From Salinilacustrithrix flava (lineage in GTDB: Bacteria > Actinomycetota > Acidimicrobiia > Acidimicrobiales > Salinilacustritrichaceae): DNA of 64,000 nt. Below are positions 36,103 through 45,849 of the stretch, one piece after another; position 1 is the stretch's first letter; every line of letters starts with the position of its first letter. Location: assembly GCA_024128875.1 (NCBI GenBank), contig JAMYFF010000002.1, forward strand, positions 1 through 64,000. Direction: 5' to 3'. The notes beneath the pieces are model-generated. The model did no database searches, was not told the DNA's origin, and saw only the letters and a program-made list of their open reading frames with translations. Position numbers and translations under genes: made by a program.

Positions 36103-36178
36103 GTGTCCGCCCGGGAAGCACCCGGGCGGAGGCGACACAATACCAACGGCTGCTCCCGGGACCACATCCGCCGCCGGC

Positions 36179-37759
36179 TCAGGAGCCCGAGAAGGTCACG
36201 CCGGCGACGTCGATGCTCCCGTCGGCCCGCACCTGCAGCCCTCGGACCCGTTCGCGCACGACCGCGACCGTGCGCAGCTGGGCCAGGGGCACGACCGGCA
36301 CGTCGGCGAGCACGGCCCCCTCGATCTCCCGCCAGCGGGCCACCCGGACGGCCGGGTCGGGCTCGGCCCGGGCGGTGGCGAGGGCGACGTCGACCAGGCC
36401 CTGGCCGTAGGCGGCCAGGTTGTCGGGCGACGAGGACTGCCAGGCCAGCAGGTGCGACGCCGGGGTCAGGCCGACGCCGAGGGTGCTGTACAGGAACAGC
36501 TGGTGCTGGCGGGTCGCCAGGGTGGCCTCGTAGGTGGTCGGATCCAGCGACGACGGCGCCAGCTCCACGCCGACGGCGCCGAGCTGCTCGCTCAGAACGC
36601 CGGCCACGGCTTGGTGGGTGGCCGAGTCGTCGGTCAGCAGCCGCACCGGCGGAGGTGCGCCCTCCGGGAAGGCCTGGGCGACGATCTGGCGGGCACGCTC
36701 CACGTCCGGGCCGCAGAAGCCGACGCACTCCCCCGCCGCGCCGGCGACCCCGGCGGGCAGCAGCCCTCGCAGCGGCTGCGCGGTGGGGCCGAAGACCGCC
36801 TCGGTGAGGGTGGTCCGATCGATCGCCAGCGAGATGGCCTGGCGCAGCGGCGCTCGGGCCAGCGGTTCGACGTTGGGGTTGACGCCGAGCAGCAGGGTCG
36901 CGTGGAACGGGACCAGCCCGCCGAGGCCGAACGCGGTGCCGGCATCGCCGAGCCGGTCGACGGGCACGGGCGACCAGTCGAGCTCGCCGGCCGACATGGC
37001 GTCGTAGGCGGCGGCGTCGTCGGGGAAGAGCCGCAGCTCGATCGTGGCCGGGCCCTCGCCCCGCCGGCGCTCCAGCACGAGCCGATCGGGCGCGGCGGCC
37101 TCGACGTCGTGGGCACCCGACGGGTTGAGCGGCGAACCGACAGCGGTCGGCAACAGGTCCCGGTCCACGATCCCGTACAGGGGCGAGGCCAGCACCTCGG
37201 GGAGCACGGCAGAGGGGGCGACCAGGCCGATGTCGATCGTGCGGGGATCGACGGCGGTGATGGCGGCGACGTCCTCGAGCGCGATGGCGGCGAGGGAGGC
37301 GCCGCCCTGGGACCGGACCCGGTCGAGCGATGCGACCACGTCGTCGGCCGTGACGGGTGCGCCGTCGCCGAAGGTGGCCTCCTCGCCGAGGGTGAACCGC
37401 CACAGGGTGCGGTCCTCGTTGGCGTCGAAGGTGGCTAGGCCGGGCTGGGGACGGCCCTCGCCGTCGACCTCGGTCAGGGTGTCGTGGACCAGGTCGACCA
37501 GGATCATCGACGAGACGCTGGCCGGCGAGATGGCGGCGGGGTCGAGCGACATGGGCCCGGCCAGGCCGAGCCGCAGCACGTCGCTGCCCTCGGTGGGCTC
37601 CTCGCCATCGGCCGGAGGGTCATCGCCTTCGGTGGTGGACGGCGGAGCTGTCGAGCTCGGCGCTTCCGCCCGCTCGAGATCGCCGCCGTCGGACGAGCAC
37701 GCGCCGGCGAGCAACAGCAGCGCTGTCAGGATCTGGAGGGGGCGCGGCAGCGAACGCAC
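36179..37759 (-). CDS. ABC transporter family 5 substrate-binding lipoprotein
   Basis: 526 residues. A lipoprotein signal ends at LLLLAGAC, followed by an acidic/Thr-rich linker (about 22-58) and a family 5 (peptide/nickel/oligosaccharide) binding fold: LRLGLAGPMSLDPAAISPASVSSMILVDLVHDTLTEV, LWRFTLGEEATFGDGAPVTADDVVASLDR, and LRQAISLAIDRTTLTEAVF are typical. GTG start. It lies after secG, separate from the oppABCDF genes, and has no permease of its own here; it may feed the same transporter. Confidence 0.85.
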   Translation of the reverse strand: MRSLPRPLQILTALLLLAGACSSDGGDLERAEAPSSTAPPSTTEGDDPPADGEEPTEGSDVLRLGLAGPMSLDPAAISPASVSSMILVDLVHDTLTEVDGEGRPQPGLATFDANEDRTLWRFTLGEEATFGDGAPVTADDVVASLDRVRSQGGASLAAIALEDVAAITAVDPRTIDIGLVAPSAVLPEVLASPLYGIVDRDLLPTAVGSPLNPSGAHDVEAAAPDRLVLERRRGEGPATIELRLFPDDAAAYDAMSAGELDWSPVPVDRLGDAGTAFGLGGLVPFHATLLLGVNPNVEPLARAPLRQAISLAIDRTTLTEAVFGPTAQPLRGLLPAGVAGAAGECVGFCGPDVERARQIVAQAFPEGAPPPVRLLTDDSATHQAVAGVLSEQLGAVGVELAPSSLDPTTYEATLATRQHQLFLYSTLGVGLTPASHLLAWQSSSPDNLAAYGQGLVDVALATARAEPDPAVRVARWREIEGAVLADVPVVPLAQLRTVAVVRERVRGLQVRADGSIDVAGVTFSGS

Positions 37760-37775
37760 CGGCGCGACCCGAGCC

Positions 37776-38006
37776 TCAGTCGAGGATCAGGGCCAGCCCG
37801 ATGGTGGTGAACACGAACCCGACGGCGACCACGATCGTGATGCGGTCGAGGTTCTTCTCCATCACCGTCGAACCGCCGGCTGCGGCACCGACGCCGCCAC
37901 CGAACATGTCCGAGAGGCCACCGCCCTTGCCGGAGTGCAACAGGACGAGCCCGATGAGGGCCAGCGCCTGGCTCACGTGGATGGTGGTGACGATGATCTT
38001 CAGCAT
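37776..38006 (-). CDS. secG: Protein translocase subunit SecG
   Basis: 76 residues, two membrane helices (MLKIIVTTIHVSQALALIGLVLLHSGKGGGLSDMFGGG and DRITIVVAVGFVFTTIGLALIL) joined by the conserved G-L-S-D-M-F-G-G loop of SecG, part of the SecYEG channel. It normally follows gap-pgk-tpiA in actinobacteria. Here about 7.8 kb of peptide-transport genes separate it from tpiA. Confidence 0.93.
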   Translation of the reverse strand: MLKIIVTTIHVSQALALIGLVLLHSGKGGGLSDMFGGGVGAAAGGSTVMEKNLDRITIVVAVGFVFTTIGLALILD

Positions 38007-38049
38007 CGGTCCGAGGAGTGTCGGGGACAGGAACGGACGAGCGTACCGC

Positions 38050-39702
38050 TCAGCGGTCGGCCCGGTCGAAGTCGTGGAGGGCGCCGAGCGGACCGGCGCC
38101 GAGGGGGGCCTGGTCCGGGGTGATGATCCGGTCGGGGTCGACCAGCCAGCGGACCGTGCGCTGGTGCAGGGGCAGCCAGGACAGCGACGTGGCCGCCAGC
38201 TCCCCCAGCTCCTCGGCGATCTCCAGCCGCTCGTCCTCGCTGGCGGCATCGACCAGCTCCCGGGAGAGCACCTGGGAGTCCTGCTCGCACCAGGCCATCG
38301 GGTTCAGCGAGCCCTCGTCGCAGCGGTAGAGCGCCGAGGCCCGCTGGGCGGTGCCGAGCCGCACGGCGAACACGCCGATGCCGGTGCCGCTCTCCCGGTC
38401 CCGCCGCATCCAGGTCTCGGCCGTCAGCGGCTCGGCGCTCGCCGTGAAGCCCCGCACGACCAGGGCTTCGACGACAGCCTCGGCGATGGCCTCGGCGCCC
38501 TCCAGGCGGGGGTCGTAGGACACCGGGGTGGCGAGCGGCAGGTCGGGACGCCCCCGGGTGCCGTCGAGCAGCACCGGCCAGCCGTCGCCCTCCAGCAGGG
38601 CATCGGTCTCCTCCGCCGAGGCACCCTCCTCCTCCAGGTCCTCCCCGCAGGCCTCCTCGCCGGGCAGCCACCCCAGGCAGGTGACCAGCTCGTCGGGGTC
38701 GACGCCGGCGAGCTCGACCAGGTCGCGGCGGTCCAGGGCGGCGTCGACGGCGGCTCGCACGCCGGCCGACCCCAGCGGTGCGGTGCGGCGGTCGAAGAAC
38801 AGGCCCACCACCGACGGCACTGGCGTGCGGCGCAGGTCGAAGCGGGCGGCGACCTCGGGGACGGCGCCGGTCGGGATGAGCAGGTCGATGCTGCCGGGGA
38901 CGCTCACCCGGCCCGTCGCCTCGCCATCGCCGAGGTCGGCGAAGCGGTCGATGCGCACCTGGTCGATGTCCGCCTGCCGGTCGGGGTCCCAGTGCTCCTC
39001 GCGGGCGACGAGCACGAGGGACTGCTCGTCGAAGGACGCCAGCTCGTAGGGACCGGCGCCGAAGGGCACGAAGTCGCTGAACTGACCGCTCAGGTCGGTG
39101 CCGGCGCCGAAGGCGTCGGCCTGGAGCAGCCAGCCGGTGTAGCCGCCGAACAGCTCGGGCCAGTCCGGCCACGGCTGGGCCAGCGTGACCCGGGCGACCA
39201 GCGGGTCGGTGTCGTCCACCGCGGTGATCCGCTCGTAGCCCGACGCCACCGCGCCGGGCGTCTCCAGGTGCGCCAGCCAGGTCCCGAGGACGTCGCTGCT
39301 CGTGATCGGCCGCCCGTCGTGCCAGCGGGCCTCCTCGGCGAGCACGAACGTGATCGTCTGCTCCCCCGTCTCGTCGTCCACGCGGACCTCGGGCCCGCCG
39401 GCCAGCACCGGCGACGGCACGTAGCGGCCGTCGGCGTCGACCTCCATGAGCTTGGGCAGCACGTGCTGCAGCACCAGCGTCCGGGCGGTGGGGTCGGTGC
39501 AGGTGATCGGGTTCAGGCAGGTGGGCCAGTCACCGGAGGCCACCCGAAGCAGCGTCGCGGCCCGAGGCAGCGTGGTCTCCGGCGAGCCGACGACGGATTC
39601 ATCGTCTCCGTCGTCGGTGAACACCGAGCAGCCGGACGCGACCACGGCGAGGACGGCGAGCAGGGCGACCCACCACGGGGCGGGGCGGGTGGAGCGAGCC
39701 AT
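38050..39702 (-). CDS. ABC transporter family 5 substrate-binding lipoprotein
   Basis: 550 residues with a lipobox at VVASGC (near residue 25), an acidic linker, then family 5 binding-protein blocks: GDWPTCLNPITCTDPTARTLVLQHVLPKLMEVDADGRYVPSPVLA, ITFVLAEEARWHDGRPITSSDVLGTW and VRAAVDAALDRRDLVELAG. Cysteine content is unusually high for the family (CLNPITC, CLGW, EEAC, RCDEG, WCEQ), suggesting disulfides. It starts 4 bp after the oppF stop and is probably in the same transcript, giving the transporter a second binding protein. Confidence 0.85.
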   Translation of the reverse strand: MARSTRPAPWWVALLAVLAVVASGCSVFTDDGDDESVVGSPETTLPRAATLLRVASGDWPTCLNPITCTDPTARTLVLQHVLPKLMEVDADGRYVPSPVLAGGPEVRVDDETGEQTITFVLAEEARWHDGRPITSSDVLGTWLAHLETPGAVASGYERITAVDDTDPLVARVTLAQPWPDWPELFGGYTGWLLQADAFGAGTDLSGQFSDFVPFGAGPYELASFDEQSLVLVAREEHWDPDRQADIDQVRIDRFADLGDGEATGRVSVPGSIDLLIPTGAVPEVAARFDLRRTPVPSVVGLFFDRRTAPLGSAGVRAAVDAALDRRDLVELAGVDPDELVTCLGWLPGEEACGEDLEEEGASAEETDALLEGDGWPVLLDGTRGRPDLPLATPVSYDPRLEGAEAIAEAVVEALVVRGFTASAEPLTAETWMRRDRESGTGIGVFAVRLGTAQRASALYRCDEGSLNPMAWCEQDSQVLSRELVDAASEDERLEIAEELGELAATSLSWLPLHQRTVRWLVDPDRIITPDQAPLGAGPLGALHDFDRADR

Positions 39703-39706
39703 CGGG

Positions 39707-40696
39707 CTAGATGACGACCTGGACCTCGGCGTAGTGGCACGCCACGGGATGGCCCTGGCCCCGGTCGATCAGCGCCGGCACCTCCTCGGCGCACTTGTCC
39801 GTGGCCTTCCAGCAGCGGGTGCGGAACCGGCAGCCTGAGGGCGGGTTCACCGGGCTGGGCACGTCGCCCTCGAGCACGATGCGGGTGCGGGCCCGCTCGC
39901 GGCGGGGGTCGGGCACCGGCACGGCCGACAGCAGCGCCTGGGTGTAGGGGTGCGCCGGCGACCCGTAGAGGTCGGCGGCATCGGCGATCTCCATCACCTG
40001 GCCGAGGTACATGACCGCGACCCGGTCGGAGATGTGGCGCACGACGGACAGGTCGTGGGCGATGAAGATGTAGGCGAGGCCGAGGCGGTTCTGGAGGTCC
40101 TCGAGCAGGTTGATGACGCCGGCCTGGACCGACACGTCGAGGGCCGAGACCGGTTCGTCGAGCACGAGCACCTTGGGCTCGAGGGCCAGGGCCCGGGCGA
40201 TGCCGATGCGCTGGCGCTGCCCGCCGGAGAACTCGTGTGGGAACCGGTTGGCGTGCTCGGGCTTGAGGCCGACGAGGGTGAGCAGGTCGGCGACCTTCTG
40301 CTTGCCGCCGTCCTTCCAGAGCCCGTGGATGCGCAGCGGCTCCCCGATGATCTCGCTGACCGGCATGCGGGGGTCGAGCGAGGCGTAGGGGTCCTGGAAC
40401 ACGATCTGCAGGTCGCGGCGGGCGTCGCGCAGCTCCCGGCGGCCCATCTCGGTGAGCGCCTTGCCCTGGAACAGCACCCGGCCGTCGGTGGCCGGCAGCA
40501 GCTGCAGGATCGTGCGCCCGAGGGTGGACTTGCCGCAGCCGGACTCGCCCACCACGCCCAGGGTCTCCCCCGGGTGCAGGTCGAAGCTGACGCCGGACAC
40601 GGCCTTGACCTCGCCGACGGTGCGGCGGAGCAGGCCCTTGCCCTTGACGACGAAGTTCTTGTGCAGGTCCTCGACCTGCAGGATCGGCTCGGTCAT
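39707..40696 (-). CDS. oppF: Oligopeptide ABC transporter ATP-binding protein
   Basis: 329 residues. Walker [10 protein letters not shown]-loop [14 protein letters not shown], signature [15 protein letters not shown] and Walker [18 protein letters not shown] are complete, and the C-terminal extension [24 protein letters not shown], with its cysteines, is the OppF-type [Fe-S]-like tail. It pairs with OppD to power import through OppBC. ATG overlaps the oppD stop (ATGA at 40693-40696). Symbol by similarity to Opp/Dpp systems; the true substrate class is not proven. Confidence 0.9.
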   Translation of the reverse strand: MTEPILQVEDLHKNFVVKGKGLLRRTVGEVKAVSGVSFDLHPGETLGVVGESGCGKSTLGRTILQLLPATDGRVLFQGKALTEMGRRELRDARRDLQIVFQDPYASLDPRMPVSEIIGEPLRIHGLWKDGGKQKVADLLTLVGLKPEHANRFPHEFSGGQRQRIGIARALALEPKVLVLDEPVSALDVSVQAGVINLLEDLQNRLGLAYIFIAHDLSVVRHISDRVAVMYLGQVMEIADAADLYGSPAHPYTQALLSAVPVPDPRRERARTRIVLEGDVPSPVNPPSGCRFRTRCWKATDKCAEEVPALIDRGQGHPVACHYAEVQVVI

Positions 40697-41823
40697 GCCG
40701 AGACCCCCTCGTCGTCGGCGTCGGAGCGCAGCTTCGGGTCGGGTGCGGACACGACCTCGTCCTCGCCACCGCCGTCGATCTCCACCGGGGTGAACACCTG
40801 GGACGGGTCGGTGACGTCGCGCAGCTTCTCCCAGTGGTGGCAGGCGCTGACGTGGCCCTCGGTGTCGGTGGGGAACAGCGGCGGCTCCTGCTGCCAGCAG
40901 ATCTCCGTGGCCAGCGGGCAGCGGGGCGCGAACTGGCACCGGTCCCCGATGCCGATCATCGACGGGGGCGAGCCCTTGATCGGGGTCAGCCGCCGCGACT
41001 GCTGGTCCATGCGGGGCAGCGAGCCGAGCAGGCCGAGGGTGTAGGGGTGGCGGGGCTCGTAGTAGATGTCGTCGACGGTGCCGATCTCCACGCCGGTGCC
41101 GGCGTACATCACGACCACGTCGTCGGCGGAGCCGGCCACGACGCCGAGGTCGTGGGTGATGAGGATCATGGCCGCGCCGGTGGACTCGCGGGCTGCCTTC
41201 AGGGCGTCGAGCACCTGGGCCTGGACGGTGACGTCGAGGGCGGTGGTGGGCTCGTCCGCGATGATCACGTCGGGGTTGTTCGCCATGCCGATGGCGATGA
41301 CGACCCGCTGGCGCATGCCGCCGGAGAACTCGTGCGGGTAGTTGTCGACCCGCTCCTCCGCGTTGGGGATGCCGACCGTGCGCAGCAGCTCGATGGCCTG
41401 GTTGCGCGCCTCGTCCTTGGTGACGTCGTTGTGCAGCCGGATGGCCTCGACGATCTGCCAGCCGATCCGGTACACCGGGTTCAGCGACGTCATCGGGTCC
41501 TGGAAGATCATCGCCAGGCGCGAGCCGCGCAGCGTGGAGAGCTCCTTGTCGCTCATCTCGAGCAGCTCGTCGCCCTGGAAGCGGGCCTGGCCCGAGATGC
41601 GGGCGTTCTTGGGGAGCAGGCCCATGAGGGCGTTGGCCGACACCGACTTGCCGGAGCCGGACTCGCCCACGATGCCGAGCACGCGGCCGGGCTGCAGGGA
41701 CCAGGTGACGCCGCGGACGGCTTCGACGAGGCCGTCGTCGGTGGGGAACGAGACGGTGAGGTCCTCGACCTCGAGGACGGGGCCGGTGTGCTCGTGGTTC
41801 CCGGTGCGGATGCGGCGGCTCAC
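40693..41823 (-). CDS. oppD: Oligopeptide ABC transporter ATP-binding protein
   Basis: 376 residues. Walker [10 protein letters not shown]-loop [19 protein letters not shown], signature [19 protein letters not shown] and Walker [17 protein letters not shown] identify OppD; the C-terminal [22 protein letters not shown] is the usual cysteine tail. A C-terminal acidic extension after CHHWEKL is longer than usual. GTG start overlaps the oppC stop (GTGA). Confidence 0.9.
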   Translation of the reverse strand: MSRRIRTGNHEHTGPVLEVEDLTVSFPTDDGLVEAVRGVTWSLQPGRVLGIVGESGSGKSVSANALMGLLPKNARISGQARFQGDELLEMSDKELSTLRGSRLAMIFQDPMTSLNPVYRIGWQIVEAIRLHNDVTKDEARNQAIELLRTVGIPNAEERVDNYPHEFSGGMRQRVVIAIGMANNPDVIIADEPTTALDVTVQAQVLDALKAARESTGAAMILITHDLGVVAGSADDVVVMYAGTGVEIGTVDDIYYEPRHPYTLGLLGSLPRMDQQSRRLTPIKGSPPSMIGIGDRCQFAPRCPLATEICWQQEPPLFPTDTEGHVSACHHWEKLRDVTDPSQVFTPVEIDGGGEDEVVSAPDPKLRSDADDEGVSA

Positions 41824-42812
41824 TGGCGCACCCGCTTCTGACGGGGATCGAAGGCGTCGCGCAATCCGTCACCGACGAAGTTCACGCTGAGGGCGATGAT
41901 GATGATCAAGAAGCCGGGCCAGTAGAAGAGGTGCGGACGGGTCTTGAACGCGGCCTGGCCCTCGGAGACGAGCAGGCCGAGGGACGTGTCCGGGGCGGCG
42001 ATGCCGAGGCCGAGGTAGCTGAGGCTGGTCTCGGCCAGGATCGCCACGGCCACGACGATGGTGGCGTTCACGATGATCGAGCCGATCGCGTTGGGCAGCA
42101 GGTGGCGCACGATGATGCGGGCGTCGCTGGCCCCGAGGGCCCGGGCCGCCTCGACGTACTCCTTCTCCCGCAGGGAGAGCACCTCGGCCCGCACGATGCG
42201 GGCCAGCGGCATCCAGAAGAAGGCGGCGATGATCAGGGCGAGCTGGAACCAGCCGCCGCCGACGATGCGGGCGAGCAGCAGGAACACGGCCAGGCTCGGG
42301 ATGACGAGGAACAGGTCGGTGATCCGCATGAGGATCGAGTCCACGATGCCGCGGTAGAAGCCGGCGATGGCGCCGATGATGGTGCCGACCGTGGTGGACA
42401 GGAACGCGACGAGGAGCGCGACCTGCACGGAGCGCTGGGCGCCGCGGAGGACCTTGGCCATGAGGTCGCGGCCGATGTCGTCGATGCCCATGGGGTGCTG
42501 CCACGTGGGCGGCTCGTTGAAGGTCGGGAGCTGCTCGGCGTAGTCGTAGGTCCACAGGCTGCCCCCCACGAGGGAGCCGACGATGAGCAGGACGAGCACG
42601 AACAGGCTGACCATGGCCAGGCGGTGCTGCAGGAAGCGTCGCACGATGAGCTGGCGCTGCGAGCGGGTCTGCACCGACAGCTCGTGGTCGGCGTGGTCGG
42701 CCGTGAGCGCGGCGGGCTGGCCGCTCGGCTGCACGCCGGTGTCGACGGGGCGGCGGTCCTCGAGGGTCTCGTCCTCGGTCTCGGGCGTGTCCGGGCGATC
42801 GGTGTCGGTCAC
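41820..42812 (-). CDS. oppC: Oligopeptide ABC transporter permease
   Basis: 330 residues. A cytoplasmic acidic N-terminal tail of about 60 residues precedes six membrane helices: [20 protein letters not shown], then the [30 protein letters not shown] block typical of OppC, and the cytoplasmic EAA loop [24 protein letters not shown] that contacts the ATPases. GTG start overlapping the oppB stop. Confidence 0.9.
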   Translation of the reverse strand: MTDTDRPDTPETEDETLEDRRPVDTGVQPSGQPAALTADHADHELSVQTRSQRQLIVRRFLQHRLAMVSLFVLVLLIVGSLVGGSLWTYDYAEQLPTFNEPPTWQHPMGIDDIGRDLMAKVLRGAQRSVQVALLVAFLSTTVGTIIGAIAGFYRGIVDSILMRITDLFLVIPSLAVFLLLARIVGGGWFQLALIIAAFFWMPLARIVRAEVLSLREKEYVEAARALGASDARIIVRHLLPNAIGSIIVNATIVVAVAILAETSLSYLGLGIAAPDTSLGLLVSEGQAAFKTRPHLFYWPGFLIIIIALSVNFVGDGLRDAFDPRQKRVRQ

Positions 42813-43786
42813 TGTCGGATCCTCGGGTCGAGCACGCCGTAGAGCAGGTCGGCGATGAGGTTGAAGATGATGACGATCACGCCGGTGACCATCATCCAGG
42901 CGAGCACGACGTTCACGTCGTAGTCGCGCAGGCCCTCGATCAGCAGGTTGCCCATGGCCGACCAGCCGAAGACCTGCTCGGTGATGATCGCGCCGCCGAA
43001 CACGGCGCCGAAGTCGATGGCCACGATCGTGGTCAGCGGGATGAGGGCGTTGCGCAGGCCGTGTCGGAACACGACCCGCGGTCTTCCCGCGCCCTTGGCC
43101 CGGGCGAGCTTGACGTAGTCGGACTCCATCACGTCGAGCATCGAGTTGCGTTGGTACCGGCTCCACGCCGCGTAGGAGATCAGCGCGAGGGCGATGGTGG
43201 GCAGGATCAGGTGGCCGGCGTAGTTGGCCATGCGCCCCCAGAAGTCCGCATCGAGGCGCGGCGATTCCGAACCGGTCGTGTAGATGACGGTCCTGCCCAC
43301 CAGCTCGTTGAACCGGATGGCGGCGAACTCCTTGAGGAGCGCCGCGAGCCAGAACACCGGCATCGACAGGAACAGGAAGCCGGAGAAGGTGAAGAAGTAG
43401 TCGGTCTTGGAGTACTGGCGGGTCGCGGAGAGCACGCCGACCCCGACGGCGAGCACGAGGGAGAGCACCACCGAGGCCACGACCATGCGCAGCGTGCGCC
43501 CGAGCCGACGCCACAGCACCTCGTTCACCGGGTTGCCCTGCAGGTCGTCGCCGAAGTCGAGGGTGACGACGTCGCCGGCCCAGGCCAGGTACCGCTCGAC
43601 CGGCGGCTTGTCGAGGCCGATCTCCTGGCGGCGCTGCTCGATCACGGCTTCGGGCACCGGCGGGTTGCGCGAGCGCAGCTCCGCCAGGGGATCACCGAAG
43701 CTGGTGACCGTGAAGTAGATGAGCACCGATGCCACGAACAGCACGATGATCGACACGATGAACCGTCGGATGACGAATCCGAGCAC
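42809..43786 (-). CDS. oppB: Oligopeptide ABC transporter permease
   Basis: 325 residues and six membrane helices. LGFVIRRFIVSIIVLFVASVLIYFTVTSFGDP and the EAA loop DYVKLARAKGAGRPRVVFRHGLRNALIPLTT are the OppB signatures; DFGDDLQGNPVNEVLWRRLGRTLRM precedes the core. It is downstream of oppA, separated by a hairpin that probably lowers its expression relative to the binding protein. Confidence 0.9.
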   Translation of the reverse strand: MLGFVIRRFIVSIIVLFVASVLIYFTVTSFGDPLAELRSRNPPVPEAVIEQRRQEIGLDKPPVERYLAWAGDVVTLDFGDDLQGNPVNEVLWRRLGRTLRMVVASVVLSLVLAVGVGVLSATRQYSKTDYFFTFSGFLFLSMPVFWLAALLKEFAAIRFNELVGRTVIYTTGSESPRLDADFWGRMANYAGHLILPTIALALISYAAWSRYQRNSMLDVMESDYVKLARAKGAGRPRVVFRHGLRNALIPLTTIVAIDFGAVFGGAIITEQVFGWSAMGNLLIEGLRDYDVNVVLAWMMVTGVIVIIFNLIADLLYGVLDPRIRQ

Positions 43787-43816
43787 GACCTGATCCTCTC
43801 AGCGGTGGCAGGAAGC

Positions 43817-43853
43817 GACAGGGTGGGGCCCGCAGCTCGGACCCCACCCTGTC
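43817..43853 (-). terminator. Intercistronic hairpin between oppA and oppB
   Basis: A perfect 12-bp stem (GACAGGGTGGGG at 43817-43828, complement at 43842-43853) with a 13-nt loop. In this position hairpins commonly stabilise the oppA message or partly end transcription, so more binding protein than permease is made. Confidence 0.7.
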
Positions 43854-43878
43854 ATGTCACTTCAGATGTCGCGGGCGA

Positions 43879-45606
43879 TCAGCCTTCGACAGACCACTCG
43901 GTAGCGTTCCACAGCGGACCAGCGGTGGAGGCGTTGTCCTCCACGTTCTGGATCGTGGTGCGGTACGCCAGGAAGGTCGGCTTCTGGTACAGCGGCACCG
44001 TCGGCATGTCCTGCCAGAGGATCTCGTCGGCCTGGTTGTACAGGTCGGCGGCCGCGTCCTGGTCGGTCTCGACCAGGGCCTGGTCGAACACGTCGACGAT
44101 CTCGGCGTTCTGGTAGCCGGTGTTGTTCGAACCGACGAGCGTCGGATCGTCGTTGGTGTACAGCGCCTTGTTCGACGACGGGAAGGGCGTGCCGACCCAG
44201 GCGAACAGTGCGATGTCGTAGTCCTGATCGGCGATCAGGTTGCTCTCCGGGAAGAAGCGCTCGAACACCGCGCCACCCTCGACGTTGTCGATGGTGAGGT
44301 TGATGCCGGCTGCGGACAGCTGGTTCTGCAGCACGAGCTGGGTGTTCTCACGGAGCTGGTTGCCACCGGTGGTGGAGATGCGCAGCGTGAGCTCGCCGTC
44401 CTCGGGGTGCGTGCACGGGCTGGAGGAGCAGTCGTAGCCGGCCTCCTCGAGCAGGCTCTGGGCCTCCTCGACGTTGGCGCCGAGGTACTCGTCGCCGTGG
44501 GCCTCGTACTGGGGCTGGTTGCTCAGCCAGATGCGGTTCTGCAGGACGGAGGCCTCGTCGGAGAACTGACCGACGGTGCGGGCCACGACGTCTTCCTCGT
44601 CGAGGGCATGGGCGATGGCCATGCGGACCTCGGGCTTGGCGAGGTGGCTGTTCTGCAGGTTGAAGTCGATGTGCTCGAAGGACAGGCCGAAGCTGACCTG
44701 GCTGTCGACGTCGGAGATGCCGTCGATCTGGTCGACGAGGTCGAGCTGGGGCTGCGGGTAGGCCATGTCGATCTCGCCGTTCTCGAGGGCAGCCGGGATG
44801 CCGGCGTTGTCCACGTCGAAGCGGATGACGATCTCGTCGAGGTTCGGAGCCGGGCCCCACCACTCGGGGTTGGCCACGAGGGTCACGGACTGCTCGGGGC
44901 GGTAGTCCTCGAACATGAACGGGCCACCGGAGAACTCCGGGGCGTTCTCGCCGTCGAGGCCGTCGTTCCAGCCGACGACCGGGTCGCCGTCACCGAGCTC
45001 GGTGATGACGTGGGCGGGGAGGATGTTCGTGAACATCGACTGCCACTCGGAGTACGGCTCGGAGAAGGTCACCGTGACGGTCTTGCCGTCCTCGGAGCCC
45101 TCGACCGACTCGACGCGGTCGTAGCCGGCGGTGGTGGCAGTGTCGACGTCGGCGTTGGAGCCGTTCATCATCATCCACTGCAGCTCGAAGTCGTCAGCGG
45201 TGATGGGCGTGCCGTCGGACCAGACGGCATCTTCCTGGATGACGTACTCGATGGTCTGGGGATCCTCGGAGGTCAGCTCGGCCGAGACCAGCAGGTTCTC
45301 GTCCATGACCACCTCGAAGTCCGGGGTGGTGCGGAACGCAGCCGGGAACACGATCTCGGTCAGCTGGCCCAGGGCCAGGAGGTTCGAGGAGGCGGTGTTG
45401 ATGTTCCAGCCGTCCGGCTCCTGCTCGTTCGCGAACACGACGGTGCCGCCGGCAGCGGCTTCACCCTCGCCCTCACCCTCGGTGCCCTCGGTCGTCTCTT
45501 CGGTGTCTTCACCTTCGCTGGCCGTGTCGTCGTCATCGCCGCACGCGGCGGCGATCATCGACAGGCCGAGGAGCAGCGCGAGCACGCGCAGCCATCGGGA
45601 CTTCAT
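43879..45606 (-). CDS. oppA: Oligopeptide ABC transporter substrate-binding lipoprotein
   Basis: 575 residues. Lipoprotein signal with lipobox LSMIAAAC near residue 21, an acidic low-complexity linker (DDDDTASEGEDTEETTEG onward), then the family 5 fold: EPDGWNINTASSNLLALGQLTEIVFP, IEYVIQEDAVWSDGTPITADDFELQW and VRMAIAHALDEEDVVARTVGQF. First gene of the cluster, with AGGAGG before the ATG at 45606. It captures a peptide or similar ligand outside the membrane for OppBC. Confidence 0.9.
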   Translation of the reverse strand: MKSRWLRVLALLLGLSMIAAACGDDDDTASEGEDTEETTEGTEGEGEGEAAAGGTVVFANEQEPDGWNINTASSNLLALGQLTEIVFPAAFRTTPDFEVVMDENLLVSAELTSEDPQTIEYVIQEDAVWSDGTPITADDFELQWMMMNGSNADVDTATTAGYDRVESVEGSEDGKTVTVTFSEPYSEWQSMFTNILPAHVITELGDGDPVVGWNDGLDGENAPEFSGGPFMFEDYRPEQSVTLVANPEWWGPAPNLDEIVIRFDVDNAGIPAALENGEIDMAYPQPQLDLVDQIDGISDVDSQVSFGLSFEHIDFNLQNSHLAKPEVRMAIAHALDEEDVVARTVGQFSDEASVLQNRIWLSNQPQYEAHGDEYLGANVEEAQSLLEEAGYDCSSSPCTHPEDGELTLRISTTGGNQLRENTQLVLQNQLSAAGINLTIDNVEGGAVFERFFPESNLIADQDYDIALFAWVGTPFPSSNKALYTNDDPTLVGSNNTGYQNAEIVDVFDQALVETDQDAAADLYNQADEILWQDMPTVPLYQKPTFLAYRTTIQNVEDNASTAGPLWNATEWSVEG

Positions 45607-45686
45607 CACAGGGGGTTCCTCCTGGTTGGTTTGCAGGGAGCTGCGATCGGTCCCAGTGACCGACACGTAGCGTGGCGCGCACCGTA

Positions 45687-45700
45687 CGACACATTTGTCG
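45687..45700 (-). promoter_or_regulatory. Inverted repeat upstream of oppA
   Basis: CGACA and TGTCG (45687-45691, 45696-45700) flank CATT about 80-95 nt before oppA; possible operator. The 45607-45849 gap otherwise holds only the tpiA hairpin. Confidence 0.3.
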
Positions 45701-45819
45701 GACGATCCACGACCGGCGGGCGACCGTAGCAAGCGTGGCCGGGGTCACCAAGCGATCCTTGCGCACTTCGTCGTACTGCAACACGCACGAAACAGCCGCT
45801 CGGATGCCAGAACGCCGGC

Positions 45820-45841
45820 CGGCTGGCAGATCTGCCAGCCG
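45820..45841. terminator. 22-bp perfect palindrome after tpiA
   Basis: The inner 20 bp GGCTGGCAGATCTGCCAGCC (45821-45840) are perfectly self-complementary, and one more C-G pair extends them. It starts 9 bp beyond the tpiA stop. A stem without a loop spacer or T-tract could end the gap-pgk-tpiA transcript, but a protein site is also possible. Confidence 0.55.
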
Positions 45842-45849
45842 ATCTCGCT

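Noticed and set aside
35854..36178. Possible integrated element at the tRNA-Leu gene
   Set aside because: No integrase, no repeated tRNA 3-prime end and no second att site were found in the window.
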